64,000 bases of DNA from CAZSBB01 sp964605235. Lineage in GTDB: Bacteria > Planctomycetota > Phycisphaerae > Phycisphaerales > Phycisphaeraceae. This document shows positions 35,336-44,424 of this stretch, one piece after another. The stretch is from NCBI GenBank assembly GCA_964605235.1, contig CAZSBB010000001.1, forward strand, positions 62,001 through 126,000, in the 5' to 3' direction. The notes below the pieces were generated by a model. The model was not told where the DNA came from. It was given only the letters and a program-made list of their open reading frames with translations, and ran no database searches. A program made the position numbers and the translations under genes. Each line of letters opens with the position of its first letter. The first letter of the stretch is position 1.

Positions 35336-36430
35336 CGGCAGCCGTTCCTGACGCACCAGCACCACGCACCACGCCACCGCGGCGGCATTGAGCACCAGGA
35401 ACAGCAGGAACCACACCAGCCCGCCGGCTTGCGCCAGCTTCGCATGCTGGTCGTACAACTGCGTGATGTCGATGGCGCTCAGGCGAATAGCTTCGCGCAC
35501 CACCGTCATGCCCAGCGTGGTGACGACCCAGCCCAGCGTAATCACCGCCATGCTGGGCCACGCGGTTGTCTGCGGCAAACCATTGGCGCGTTTGGCGCGG
35601 ACAAGAACCAGCAACCAACCCACCGCCTGCACGCCCGCGCCCAGCAGCGCCGCGAGCAACCACGGCTGCGCCAGCGGACCGGCGATCGTTTCCTGCGTGG
35701 CCTCCGGCAGCATCTGGTGATGCCAGCAGGCGCACCCGCCCGCCAGCAGCAAGCCCACCAGCGCCAGCACCGCCAGCTCACGGGCGCATTGCCCGCTGCG
35801 GCGCAACTGCCAGCCGGCGATCAACGCCATCCCCGGCAACGCGCCCAGCGCCCACATGCCCAGCCGCGGCCAGAGCAGCGCGTCGTGATACCACATCGAG
35901 CGCGAAGCATAAAAGCTGGGCCAGATCCCGCTGTTCAAGCTCAGCAGGTGGTTCTCCGTCCATGCCCAGGCGGTGTAACCAAAGCACAGGAAGGCGCCGA
36001 GCCCCACCAGCGGCGCCGCCCAGCGTAGCCCGGAACCGACCTGCCGACTCTTGAGCACATACAGCAGATAGAAACCCACAATCAAAGCGGGCAGCAGCGC
36101 CATCCAGCGATGAAACAGGAGCAGATTGGCGCTGTAGAAATTCAGCTTGTAGAGCAGTTGCACAAACAGCAACGGCGCCACGCCCGCGGTAATGGCGGCG
36201 CCCAGCGCGAAGGGCAACCAGTCACGCAGCAGGGCCGCCAGCGCGGTGGGCGGCTGAGCGCTGCGGCGTGCTGCCGACCAGGTCGCGCGCTGCAGCGCCC
36301 GGCCGGTCACGTAGACAATGCCCGCCAGCACATAGTTCATCAGCAGCACATGGATCACCAGCGTCGCCACGTACAGCGTCAGGTACAGGGCGGTCGGCAG
36401 CGGAAAACCCAGGGGAAACAGCGTATTCAT
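35315..36430 (-). CDS. multi-spanning membrane subunit, CydB-like partner of a bd-like oxidase
   Basis: A 371-residue hydrophobic protein with about nine predicted transmembrane helices (for example YLTLYVATLVIHVLLMNYVLAG and WPSMAVITLGWVVTTLGMTVV). No CydB signature is obvious, but size, fold and position, immediately downstream of a CydA-like subunit with an ATGA overlap, are those of subunit II of a cytochrome bd-type complex. Heme- and proton-path residues cannot be assigned from this sequence. Confidence 0.6.
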   Translation of the reverse strand: MNTLFPLGFPLPTALYLTLYVATLVIHVLLMNYVLAGIVYVTGRALQRATWSAARRSAQPPTALAALLRDWLPFALGAAITAGVAPLLFVQLLYKLNFYSANLLLFHRWMALLPALIVGFYLLYVLKSRQVGSGLRWAAPLVGLGAFLCFGYTAWAWTENHLLSLNSGIWPSFYASRSMWYHDALLWPRLGMWALGALPGMALIAGWQLRRSGQCARELAVLALVGLLLAGGCACWHHQMLPEATQETIAGPLAQPWLLAALLGAGVQAVGWLLVLVRAKRANGLPQTTAWPSMAVITLGWVVTTLGMTVVREAIRLSAIDITQLYDQHAKLAQAGGLVWFLLFLVLNAAAVAWCVVLVRQERLPSAARAT

Positions 36431-37914
36431 GGCGTCACCTCCTGCGGGCGGGAGATGGCTTGACTGATGCGCACCGGCGGCGGAGCACCCTCTGCCCCGC
36501 CAGGCGGCGGGGGCGACATCGGCAGCGTGCCGGCTTCATCGAGCCACTTCTGCAACTGGGCGCGCACCTGTGTGAAATCCGGCTGGGCGCTGCTGTCGGC
36601 CCAACTCGGTGGTCGGCCGGCGTCGATCCAGGTGATCCATTGCACCACGGCTTCGAGTTCCTCGGGTGAGCCGGCGAACGGCGGCATGAACGGCTTGAGC
36701 CGTTGCAGCTTGGCGATGTTCTGCCGCTTCATGTCCAGGGTCCATGAGCCGGTCAGATGGGTCAGCCCGTTGACGCCTTCGGGGGTATGACAGATCAGAC
36801 ATTGCAGACGGAACACTTTGGCGCCGGTGCGCAGCTGCTCGGTGGGCAGCAGGTCGCCATCGCGCAGCGGATAGGGATCGTCGGTCACGCTGCCCTGGAT
36901 CCGCAGCAGCGCCACCTGATCGGGACGGATGGCGTTGGAGTAAAGCTGATGGCGAATGGTGAAGGGCTTGCGGACGCCTTCGCGGACAAACTCGCCGCCG
37001 GCGGTCGCGCCGAAGCCCAGCGCCAGCAGCAGCGTGGCGGTGGCGCCGTTGATGTAGAGCTTTTGCCGCAGCAGGCCGATCACGGCGTAACCTCCGATCA
37101 ACACGCTGCACCCGACGGCAAGGGTGAAGAACATGGTCATCGCCACGCTGCCGCCGGTGAGCCATTGCTGACTGTCGCGCGGCAGCACGGAGAAGAACCA
37201 GCCGCCGAACAGCGGCATCAGCACCATCCCCGCGAGGAAGTGCGCGGCCCGATTGATCAGCCGGGTGCGGCTGGCGCGGTCGAGTCCGGGCATGGCGTTG
37301 ATGACCACCATGGCCGCCAAGCCTGCGATGGTGAAGGCGGCAAAAGTGCGGAAAAACAGCGACGGCCAGAAGCTGGGATTGAAGAAGCCGTCCCACACGC
37401 TGCCGGTGTAGGTCCACTGGCCGGGGGTGAGCTGCCAGGACAGGATGCCGTTGATCCAGAACAAGCTCATCCACGCGGCGAAGGCATAGAGCAGCAGCAG
37501 GCGCATGCGGGCACGATCGGTCAGTTGCGGGCCGCAGCGGTAGAAGGCGTAGCCGGCAACGATTTCCAGGCAGAAGAAGGTCCACTCGATCGCCCAGACC
37601 CAGTGGAACTGGTCGATCATGACGCCGATGGTCCGGGCGCTGATTTGGATGGTGGTGAACCACATGCCCACGCCGGTGAGCGCGCCGAGCACGAAGCTGA
37701 TGAGCACGAGGACGCGGAAGAAGCCGTCAAGGAACTGCCGCGCCAGCGGTTCGCGCTGGGTCTGGGCGAGCCATTGGAAGTAGCACATGAGCCAGCCGCC
37801 GCCGATGGCGAACTGGGCGAGGAAGACGTGGAAAATCCCCAGCCCCCCGATGATCAATCCCTTCATCAGCGGGCCGAAGTCATTGCTGGGATAAAACGGA
37901 AAGCTGCTGGTCAT
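36427..37914 (-). CDS. cytochrome bd-like oxidase subunit I with fused c-type cytochrome
   Basis: A 495-residue protein. About nine membrane helices form a CydA-like part: GIFHVFLAQFAIGGGW places His29 as the usual heme b595 ligand, AIEWTFFCLE (E110, E117) resembles the E99/E107 pair, and GVRKPF matches GRQPW. At the position of the usual H186 heme b558 ligand (FLHT) there is R189 (FFRT). After residue 340 follows a monoheme domain with CLICH (371-375) and possible axial Met409 (FMPPF). Probably electrons come from a c-type carrier or through this domain. First gene of a two-gene operon. Confidence 0.8.
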   Translation of the reverse strand: MTSSFPFYPSNDFGPLMKGLIIGGLGIFHVFLAQFAIGGGWLMCYFQWLAQTQREPLARQFLDGFFRVLVLISFVLGALTGVGMWFTTIQISARTIGVMIDQFHWVWAIEWTFFCLEIVAGYAFYRCGPQLTDRARMRLLLLYAFAAWMSLFWINGILSWQLTPGQWTYTGSVWDGFFNPSFWPSLFFRTFAAFTIAGLAAMVVINAMPGLDRASRTRLINRAAHFLAGMVLMPLFGGWFFSVLPRDSQQWLTGGSVAMTMFFTLAVGCSVLIGGYAVIGLLRQKLYINGATATLLLALGFGATAGGEFVREGVRKPFTIRHQLYSNAIRPDQVALLRIQGSVTDDPYPLRDGDLLPTEQLRTGAKVFRLQCLICHTPEGVNGLTHLTGSWTLDMKRQNIAKLQRLKPFMPPFAGSPEELEAVVQWITWIDAGRPPSWADSSAQPDFTQVRAQLQKWLDEAGTLPMSPPPPGGAEGAPPPVRISQAISRPQEVTP

Positions 37915-38220
37915 GGCGTCGACTCACCAGACAGCGTGCGACGGGAGACACGCGATCAAGCGGTAGCATAGTCAGTCTTGGGGCGTTATCCAGTTGCGTG
38001 AAGATGTTTTTGCCACGGATGAACGATGATGGATTTGGAGATTTGCTGATTTCAGATTTGGTGATTTGCAGCAGGCGGCATCTGGATGAACGTGCCAGTG
38101 AATGAGACAGGCGTCGTCACTCGCACATCACCAAATCCCCAATCAACCCATCAACAAATTCATCATCGTTCATCCGTGGCAAAATATCTGCTGCGTTTTC
38201 CGGCAATGGAGTGCTGAGAC
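37915..38220. repeat. 306-base divergent gap with a long perfect-arm inverted repeat, family C (TTTTGCCACGGATGAAC)
   Basis: No gene was found here. Arms of 24 bases, starting TTTTGCCACGGATGAACGAT at 38008-38031, and 38161-38184, are perfect inverse copies. The inside continues with imperfect pairing (GATTTGGTGATTTGC and a partner), so the whole 177-base region could fold as one long hairpin. It ends 36 bases before the MFS start. A single arm of the same family appears at 60146-60190, beside a U-rich terminator. Confidence 0.8.
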
Positions 38221-39513
38221 ATGGTGCAGGTTCCCCGCTGGCTCGCGGTGTATGGCAATCGGCGGATGGCGGCGCTGGTGGGCCTGGGTTTCGCTTCCGG
38301 GTTGCCCGGCGCGTGGGCGCTGTTTGGGACGCCGCTGCAGGCGTGGCTGCTGGACTGCGGCTATGAAGTCAAACAGGTGACGTTGGTGGGGCTGGTGAGT
38401 TTGCCGTTTGCTTTCAACTTCGCCTGGGCGCCGCTGCTGGATCGCTTCGCTCCGCCCGTCTTTGGCCCGTTGGGACGCCGGCGGGGTTGGTTGGTGTGGA
38501 TTCAATTGCTGTTGGCGGTCGGCATCGCCTTGCTGGCGGCGGTGGGTCCGCGGCAGGCGGGAGACTCCTTGCTGGCGCTGACGCTGGTGGGGCTGGTGGT
38601 GGCGACGCTGGCCGCGACGCAGGATGTGTTGTGCGATGCGTACCGCACGGAGGTGTTGGGTGATGACGAACTGGGCGCGGGCGCGGCGGTGTACGTCAAC
38701 GGCTACCGCCTGGCGATGCTCGCGGCCGGGGGTGGACTGCTGTATCTGTCGCACTGGGCGTCGTGGCCGGTGCTGTTTGCCGCGCTGGCGGGGGTGATGG
38801 CGTTGTGTCTGCTGGTCACCCTGCTGGCGCCACGCGAGCCGACGACGGCTGCTCCCGCCACGCTGGGCGAAGCGGTGGAAGCGCCGGTGACGGAGTTCTT
38901 CACGCGCTTAGGCTGGCGCGGGCTGCTGATCCTGCTGTTTGTCATCGTGTTCAAACTGCCCGACAGCACCGCCCGCGCAGCCACGTTGCCCTTGCTCAAG
39001 GAACACCTGCAGTTCGATGCCGGGGCGATCGCCCTGTGGCGCGAAAGCTGCGGCCTGGGCGCCACGCTGCTGGGCGCGCTGGCGGGCGGAGCGCTGACTG
39101 CCAGACTCGGTTTGCGCCGAAGTCTGATTCCACTGATCGTGCTGCAGCTGGCGAGCAATCTGGGCTTCGTGTACCTGGCGCTCCATCCCCCCGCGCTGCT
39201 GACGATGGCGGCGGTGGTGCTCGTCGAAGCCTTCTGTGCCGGACTGGTGACCGCCGGCTTTATCGCGTACCTGATGAGCCTGTGCGATCGCCGGTACACC
39301 GCCACGCAGTACGCCCTGTTCACCAGCCTCAATTACTTCACGGGCACGCTCACCGGAGCGTTCTCCGGGCTGTTCATCGAGCGCACCAGCTACGCCACAT
39401 TCTTCCTGCTCACCGCGGCGCTGGGGCTGCCGGCGCTCTTGTTGTGGCGTTGGACGGCTGCGCCAGCATCTGCCGCAGCCTGGCCGGCAGCGGATGGTCC
39501 GGACGCAGCCTGA
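38221..39513 (+). CDS. MFS permease, AmpG-like
   Basis: A 430-residue protein with about 12 predicted membrane helices. The order of signature segments, GLPGAWALFGTPLQAWL near the start, APLLDRF and ATQDVLCDAYR in loops 2-5, is that of AmpG/acetyl-CoA-transporter-like permeases. AmpG imports anhydromuropeptides from the periplasm, which would suit the AnmK-MurQ pair about 5 kb away, but the substrate is unproven. The 3' end overlaps the opposite-strand TPR gene by 104 bases. Confidence 0.8.
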   Translation: MVQVPRWLAVYGNRRMAALVGLGFASGLPGAWALFGTPLQAWLLDCGYEVKQVTLVGLVSLPFAFNFAWAPLLDRFAPPVFGPLGRRRGWLVWIQLLLAVGIALLAAVGPRQAGDSLLALTLVGLVVATLAATQDVLCDAYRTEVLGDDELGAGAAVYVNGYRLAMLAAGGGLLYLSHWASWPVLFAALAGVMALCLLVTLLAPREPTTAAPATLGEAVEAPVTEFFTRLGWRGLLILLFVIVFKLPDSTARAATLPLLKEHLQFDAGAIALWRESCGLGATLLGALAGGALTARLGLRRSLIPLIVLQLASNLGFVYLALHPPALLTMAAVVLVEAFCAGLVTAGFIAYLMSLCDRRYTATQYALFTSLNYFTGTLTGAFSGLFIERTSYATFFLLTAALGLPALLLWRWTAAPASAAAWPAADGPDAA

Positions 39514-41320
39514 GCAACTGTTCCAGGGTCGTCTGCAGTTGCGCCGGGGCGGTCGAATCGCCCTGATCGATCAGCGCCGCCTGGGCAATCGCCAACTGTT
39601 CGAGCAGACTCACCTGCTGGCTCGGCTGGGCCAGGGGAAGCGCCTGCTCGACCACCTGCCGGGTCTGGTGGAACTGACGCTGAAAGTTGCAGGTGCGCGC
39701 CAGGTTGATGCTGGCTTCGGTGAAGGTGGGTTGCAGTTCCAGCGCCCGGCGCAGGTGGGCGGCGGCTTCGTCGTAGCGCCGCTGCTGCGCCAGTACGACG
39801 CCCATGAGGTTGTGCGCCTTGGGATAGGCTTCGCGCAGCGCCAGCGCCTGCTGGCCCGCCTGCAGGGCCTCGTCGAGTTGGCCTTGCTGCAGATAGGTCA
39901 TGCCCAGGTTCGCCCACGCCAGCGGCAGGCCGGGGCTCAGCGCTTTGGCGCGCAGGAGATGTTCCAGCGCCGCAGCCGGCTGGTTGCGTTGCAGCAGCAC
40001 AAAGCCCGCGCCGTTGTGGGCAAATGAGTTGTCGGGGTTGGCGGCGAGCGCCTGTTGCCACAGCAGCAGTTCGTCACGGTAGTCCAGTTGGCGGCGAACG
40101 TTCAGGCCCGTCCACCCCACACCCGCCAGCAGCGCGATGGCGAGCGCCGAGCGTCCGGGCAACCACTGCCGCGCCGCCAGCGCCAGCAGGACGAGCACCG
40201 GCAGCAGGGGCAGATACATGCGGCGCTCCGCCATGATCTCCGTGACGATGGGCACGAAGCTGCTGGTGGGCGCGAGGATGGCGTAGAACGCCAGACCCAG
40301 CACGCCGCAGCGCGGCCGACGCCTCAGCGCCCACAGCGTGACGATGAATCCCGCCAGCACCGGCAAACCCGCCGGCAGCGCCGCCAGCAGACTCGTCTGC
40401 AACTTCACCTCGTGATAAATGCTCTGGGGCCAGGGCACGAGGCTCAGCCGCAGATAGGCGACGATCACCCCCGCCTGGGTCAGCAGGTAATCCCAGGGCG
40501 AAATCCCCGCGCTGAAGCCGGCCGTCTCCGAACGCGGCCCGGTGACATTCAAGCCCGCCAGCAACAACCAGCTGCTCAGCAGCGCCGCATGCCACCGGCC
40601 GTGGCGCTGGAGCAAATCGCGCCAGCTCGCACTGATGAACGCCCGGTCATACGCCAGCACCAGCAGCGGCGCGCTGACCATCACCTCCTTGCACGCCATG
40701 CCCGCCCAGCAGGCGAGCGTCGCCAGCAGGAGCCAGCGGTTGTGCGGGCGCTGGTGCTCACGGACCCAACCGCGCGCGGCGGCATAAAGCGTCAGCAGGT
40801 AGGCGCTGCCCATCATCAGCTCGGTGCGCTGCACCACGTAATGCACCGTCTCGGTGTGCAGGGGATGCACCGCCCACAACAGTGCGATCGCGCCCGCCAG
40901 GTGCAGGTCCGACCGCGTGGGCTGGGTTTCCAGGGAAGTTTGGCTGCGCGTCAGACGCAGGCTCAGCTCCAGCAGCAGGAACACCAGCAAGGTGTTGAGC
41001 AGATGCAGCAGATGGTTGACCAGGTGGTAGCCCCGGGGGTTGAGCTCGTCGAGGGCATAGTTGAGGGCGAAGCTCAGAGCGGGCAACGGCCGGCCGGCGA
41101 GGGTGGATTCCTCCGGCGCCGACAGGGCGTAAGACAACGGCCAGAGCGTCCGGACATGCGGATTGTCCACGATGGCGTGCAGATCATCAAAAAAAAGCGG
41201 CCCGGCGTAACCCGGCAAATACACCACCGCCACCACCCCCAGCAGGGCGAGCAGCCAGCGACGACGCAGATGGGACCGGGGCGGCAGGTTCACAGTTCGT
41301 AGTTTAATCCACTTGAACAA
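39410..41320 (-). CDS. TMTC-like multispanning protein with C-terminal TPRs
   Basis: A 636-residue protein. The first two thirds are roughly ten membrane helices with a GT-C-like first loop FFDDLHAIVDNPHVRTLWPL (acidic pair DD), RPLPALSFALNYALDE and GYHLVNHLLHLLNTLLVF, the pattern of TMTC O-mannosyltransferases. From about residue 430 there are TPR repeats, LAANPDNSFAHNGAGFVLL, ALSPGLPLAWANLGMTYLQ, ALREAYPKAHNLMGVVLAQ. Start TTG 41320 has AGGATAGGG upstream; GTG 41293 is an alternative. It is not coupled to a mannose-donor gene, unlike its relative at 47089. Confidence 0.82.
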   Translation of the reverse strand: MFKWIKLRTVNLPPRSHLRRRWLLALLGVVAVVYLPGYAGPLFFDDLHAIVDNPHVRTLWPLSYALSAPEESTLAGRPLPALSFALNYALDELNPRGYHLVNHLLHLLNTLLVFLLLELSLRLTRSQTSLETQPTRSDLHLAGAIALLWAVHPLHTETVHYVVQRTELMMGSAYLLTLYAAARGWVREHQRPHNRWLLLATLACWAGMACKEVMVSAPLLVLAYDRAFISASWRDLLQRHGRWHAALLSSWLLLAGLNVTGPRSETAGFSAGISPWDYLLTQAGVIVAYLRLSLVPWPQSIYHEVKLQTSLLAALPAGLPVLAGFIVTLWALRRRPRCGVLGLAFYAILAPTSSFVPIVTEIMAERRMYLPLLPVLVLLALAARQWLPGRSALAIALLAGVGWTGLNVRRQLDYRDELLLWQQALAANPDNSFAHNGAGFVLLQRNQPAAALEHLLRAKALSPGLPLAWANLGMTYLQQGQLDEALQAGQQALALREAYPKAHNLMGVVLAQQRRYDEAAAHLRRALELQPTFTEASINLARTCNFQRQFHQTRQVVEQALPLAQPSQQVSLLEQLAIAQAALIDQGDSTAPAQLQTTLEQLLRLRPDHPLPARLRQMLAQPSNATTRAPAAPAPR

Positions 41321-41402
41321 TGCCCTATCCTAAGCAAAGCGCAGCCGCGTGACGCACCCGAGCCGCGCCTTGTGGAAGCCCCGGAAGCGAGAGGATTCAA
41401 CC

Positions 41403-42419
41403 ATGAGCGACGCCCCCCCGCCCGCGCCGTCGGCGGCCAACGCCCGCCAACCCCAGCCGCAGGAAATGAGCAACTGGCCCTTCATCAAACGCATCGGCCT
41501 GCTGGCGGTCGGCACCGCGCTGGCGGTCTACCTGTGCTGGTGGGTGGTGGGTTGTTCCATGCAGGACAAGCTGCTCTTCCCGGCGCCGGCCGCCCCCCCC
41601 ACCGTCGGCACGCCCGAAGGCGCCGTCCGTTTCCTCTGGCCGCAGCGCGAAGGCACCGGGCAAACCGAGGGCTGGCTGTTTCCCGCGCCCCCGGCGTTAC
41701 ACCCCGCCCCGCTGGTCATTTTTTTCCATGGCAACGCCGAATTGATCGACTACCTGAAGGAAGACACCGCCATCTTCAAGGCGCTGGGCTGCAATGTCTT
41801 TCTGCCCGAGTATCGCGGCTACGGCCGCTCGCAGGGGCGACCCTCACAGGCGGCGTTGCGCGAGGACCACGAAGCTTTTTATGACGAACTGATAACCCGT
41901 CCGGAGATTGATCCCAAACGCGTGATTTACTACGGCCGCTCACTCGGCGGCGCGGTGGCGGCCGACCTGGCGCGCACCCGACCGCCGGCGGCGTTGATTT
42001 TGCAGTCCACCTTCGCCAGCCTGCCGGAGATGACGCGCGAGTTTGCTTTCCCCGCTTTTCTGCTCAAGCAGCGCTTCGACACCATGAGCGCCCTGCGCGA
42101 AATGGATATCCCCACGCTCATCTTCCATGGCACCCTCGATGATGTCGTGCCCATCCGTCACGCCTACCTGCTGCGCGGGGTGGCGCGCCAGCCGCGCCTC
42201 GTGGAATATGAATGCGGCCACAATGACTTTCCCGGCCCGGGCAACATGCGCGATTACCTGCGGCAGCTCGAACGCTTCCTGTCCGACCTGAACCTGCTGA
42301 CGCCCCGGCCCGCACCGACGCCGGGGCAGCCGACGGCAAACCCGCCGGCGCCGACCACCGCGCCGGCGACACAGCCCGACCGCCCAACAACCGCGGAGCC
42401 CGCCTCCCCCATGCCCTGA
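41403..42419 (+). CDS. membrane-anchored alpha/beta hydrolase (BEM46/ABHD13-like)
   Basis: A 338-residue protein with an N-terminal membrane helix (about residues 26-45). The catalytic motifs are FFHGNAELIDYL (oxyanion), YYGRSLGGAVAADLA (GRSLGG nucleophile elbow, Ser), HGTLDDVVP (Asp) and CGHNDFP (His). The Pro/Thr/Ala-rich tail from about residue 300 looks disordered. The natural substrate is unknown; lipid or ester hydrolysis is likely. GAGAGGA precedes ATG 41403. Confidence 0.93.
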   Translation: MSDAPPPAPSAANARQPQPQEMSNWPFIKRIGLLAVGTALAVYLCWWVVGCSMQDKLLFPAPAAPPTVGTPEGAVRFLWPQREGTGQTEGWLFPAPPALHPAPLVIFFHGNAELIDYLKEDTAIFKALGCNVFLPEYRGYGRSQGRPSQAALREDHEAFYDELITRPEIDPKRVIYYGRSLGGAVAADLARTRPPAALILQSTFASLPEMTREFAFPAFLLKQRFDTMSALREMDIPTLIFHGTLDDVVPIRHAYLLRGVARQPRLVEYECGHNDFPGPGNMRDYLRQLERFLSDLNLLTPRPAPTPGQPTANPPAPTTAPATQPDRPTTAEPASPMP

Positions 42420-42428
42420 GCTCCATGG

Positions 42429-43406
42429 ATGGCTTCGACCATGGCGGAAAAAGTGCACACCTTCGTCCAGCGGCGCGGCGCCTTGCGGGCACTGCCGCCG
42501 CGCCGGGAACTGGTGCTGCCAATCGAACGGGTCCAGCCGGTCATCCGCATCGCCCACCGCCTGACTCACATGGGCACGCTGGTCATTCCCCACCGCATCA
42601 TTTTCGATCATGAAATGATCCTGGTGCTGCGGGGCCAGGGCGAACTGGTGCTCGACACCCAGACCATCGCGCTGCGGCCGCTGCGCCTGCTGGTGATCGA
42701 GCCATTCGTCCGGCATCGCCTCGAGGGCGACCCGCGAAAACCTTTCGAACACATTGCGGTGCATTTTGATCTGGCGGCGGGTTTTCCCGCGCCCAGCGAT
42801 GTGCTGCGGCGTCGGCATTCCTATGCGGTGCGGCTGACCCATGGGCTGAGCCTGCCGACCTGCACGGACCTGCCGGAAGGTCATCCGATCATCCGCTGGC
42901 TGGGGCAACTGGTCGAGGTGCGTCAGCGCAGCGCGCCCACCGCGGCGCTGGAAGCTTCCGTGCTGCTGGCGCGGGTGCTGGTGGAGTTGCTCAAACGCGA
43001 GCCGACCGCACCGGGAGCGGATGTGGTGGACCAGCGCAACCGGGTGCGGCTGCAGCGGGTGATCGACCATGTGCAAAGTCACCTGCAGCAACGGCTCAGT
43101 GCCCGCGATCTGGCGGCGGTGGCGGGTTTGAGCGAATCGCACCTGACGCGCCTGCTGCGGCGCTGGCGCGGCCAATCACCGGCGGAGTACGTGGCGACGG
43201 CGCGGATCGACGCGGCGCGGCGGCTGCTGGCGGATGTGGACCTGTCGATCAAACAGATCGCCCGCCGGGTGGGCTTCACCTCGACGCAGCATTTCGGGCG
43301 GGTTTTCCGCCGAATCGACGGCCTGACGCCGACCGAGCATCGCGAGGCGCTGCTGGCGGGGCGCGATCGGGCCGCGGCGGCGGAGCGCGAAACCGACACT
43401 GAATAG
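42429..43406 (+). CDS. AraC-family transcriptional regulator
   Basis: A 325-residue protein. N-terminal cupin-like part: PHRIIFDHEMILVLRGQGEL and FEHIAVHFDL. C-terminal HTH pair: SARDLAAVAGLSESHLTRLL and SIKQIARRVGFTSTQHFGRVF. It starts 9 bases after the hydrolase gene and is followed by a prepilin-like gene, the same AraC/prepilin pairing seen at 32-35 kb. Targets unknown. Confidence 0.94.
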   Translation: MASTMAEKVHTFVQRRGALRALPPRRELVLPIERVQPVIRIAHRLTHMGTLVIPHRIIFDHEMILVLRGQGELVLDTQTIALRPLRLLVIEPFVRHRLEGDPRKPFEHIAVHFDLAAGFPAPSDVLRRRHSYAVRLTHGLSLPTCTDLPEGHPIIRWLGQLVEVRQRSAPTAALEASVLLARVLVELLKREPTAPGADVVDQRNRVRLQRVIDHVQSHLQQRLSARDLAAVAGLSESHLTRLLRRWRGQSPAEYVATARIDAARRLLADVDLSIKQIARRVGFTSTQHFGRVFRRIDGLTPTEHREALLAGRDRAAAAERETDTE

Positions 43407-43472
43407 TCGGAATCGTCACCAGATTCTCCCGCCATGATGTGAATGACGTAAAAAATCGCTGGACGCCCGCCA

Positions 43473-43532
43473 GAGCATCAGGCATGCTCAGAACACGGGG
43501 GTCGGTCAGACGTTCGCTGCCGTGGGCGTCTG
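43473..43532 (+). other. two hairpins in the leader of the prepilin-like gene
   Basis: GAGCAT (43473-43478) pairs with ATGCTC (43484-43489), and CAGACG (43507-43512) pairs with CGTCTG (43527-43532), the latter followed by GGCTTTT. The second hairpin ends 46 bases before the prepilin start codon. They may limit read-through from the AraC gene or control the next gene; the T tract is too short for a confident terminator call. Confidence 0.3.
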
Positions 43533-43578
43533 GCTTTTGCCCGAGCAGCATCCCGTCATGACCCAGGAGCAGCCACTG

Positions 43579-44358
43579 ATGCAGCACACCTCGAAGCGAG
43601 CCTTTACGTTGATCGAACTGCTGGTGGTCATCAGCATCATCGCCCTGCTGATCGCCATTCTGCTGCCGGCGCTGAGCAAGGCGCGCCATGCCGCCGAGGT
43701 GGTTCAGTGCCAGTCGGCGATCCGCCAGATGACCGTGGCGCTGAGCAACTACTGCATCAACAACGATGGCTGGTTTCCCCGTCAGGATCCGGCCGTCAGC
43801 ACCGCCGACACCGACTTCTGGCGCGCCGCCATCCCACCCTACATCGGCCTCGACGGCGTCTCGACCAGCAACGCCAACTGGTACAAGAGCGGCAAGTACC
43901 GCCAGGTCGTCTGTCCCTCCCGGCTCACCGGCAATGCCTCGGTCATCTTCCCCACCTTTCCCCATGTGATGTTCTCCATCAACTGGGGACTGGTCACGAC
44001 CTATCGTGATGAACCCGGCGCCCCGCTGAACACCGGCCCCGCCAACACCAGCAAAATCGTCGTCTCCGCTCGCCTCGAACACATCCAGAAGCCCTCGGAC
44101 ATCTTCATGTTCATCGATGGCGGTTACAACCTGGCGGCACGCAGCCCCAGCACCGACCTGCGCACCATCGCCACCGCCGGCAACACGCTCAGCTCCCCCC
44201 ACCACGACGGCTTTGGCAACTCCATGTCCTTCGTCGATGGCCACGCCACCCACGAAAGCACCGACCAGCAGTACGTCTATGATCCGCGCGCCAGGTGGAA
44301 CCTCAAATCCGCCTGGCTGCCCAACTCTGAAGGCTATGGCGTGGCGGTGGCGGACTAA
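43579..44358 (+). CDS. prepilin-like protein with N-terminal methylation motif and H-X10-DG
   Basis: A 259-residue protein. [20 protein letters not shown] is the type IV pilin-like leader helix, and [15 protein letters not shown] gives an H-X10-DG motif, as in the paralogue at 32234. The middle has Cys-rich regions but no catalytic motif. Start 43579 has AGGAG 9 bases before it; ATGs at 43558 and 43522 are upstream in frame without one. Function unknown. Confidence 0.92.
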   Translation: MQHTSKRAFTLIELLVVISIIALLIAILLPALSKARHAAEVVQCQSAIRQMTVALSNYCINNDGWFPRQDPAVSTADTDFWRAAIPPYIGLDGVSTSNANWYKSGKYRQVVCPSRLTGNASVIFPTFPHVMFSINWGLVTTYRDEPGAPLNTGPANTSKIVVSARLEHIQKPSDIFMFIDGGYNLAARSPSTDLRTIATAGNTLSSPHHDGFGNSMSFVDGHATHESTDQQYVYDPRARWNLKSAWLPNSEGYGVAVAD

Positions 44359-44424
44359 AAAAAGGTATAAGTACATTTTTGCCCGCCCTCCCACCTGTTC
44401 CGGGCAGTACGTATGCTGTGATGC

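Noticed and set aside
44358..44424. A and T tracts after the prepilin-like gene as a terminator
   Set aside because: No stable stem precedes the T run.
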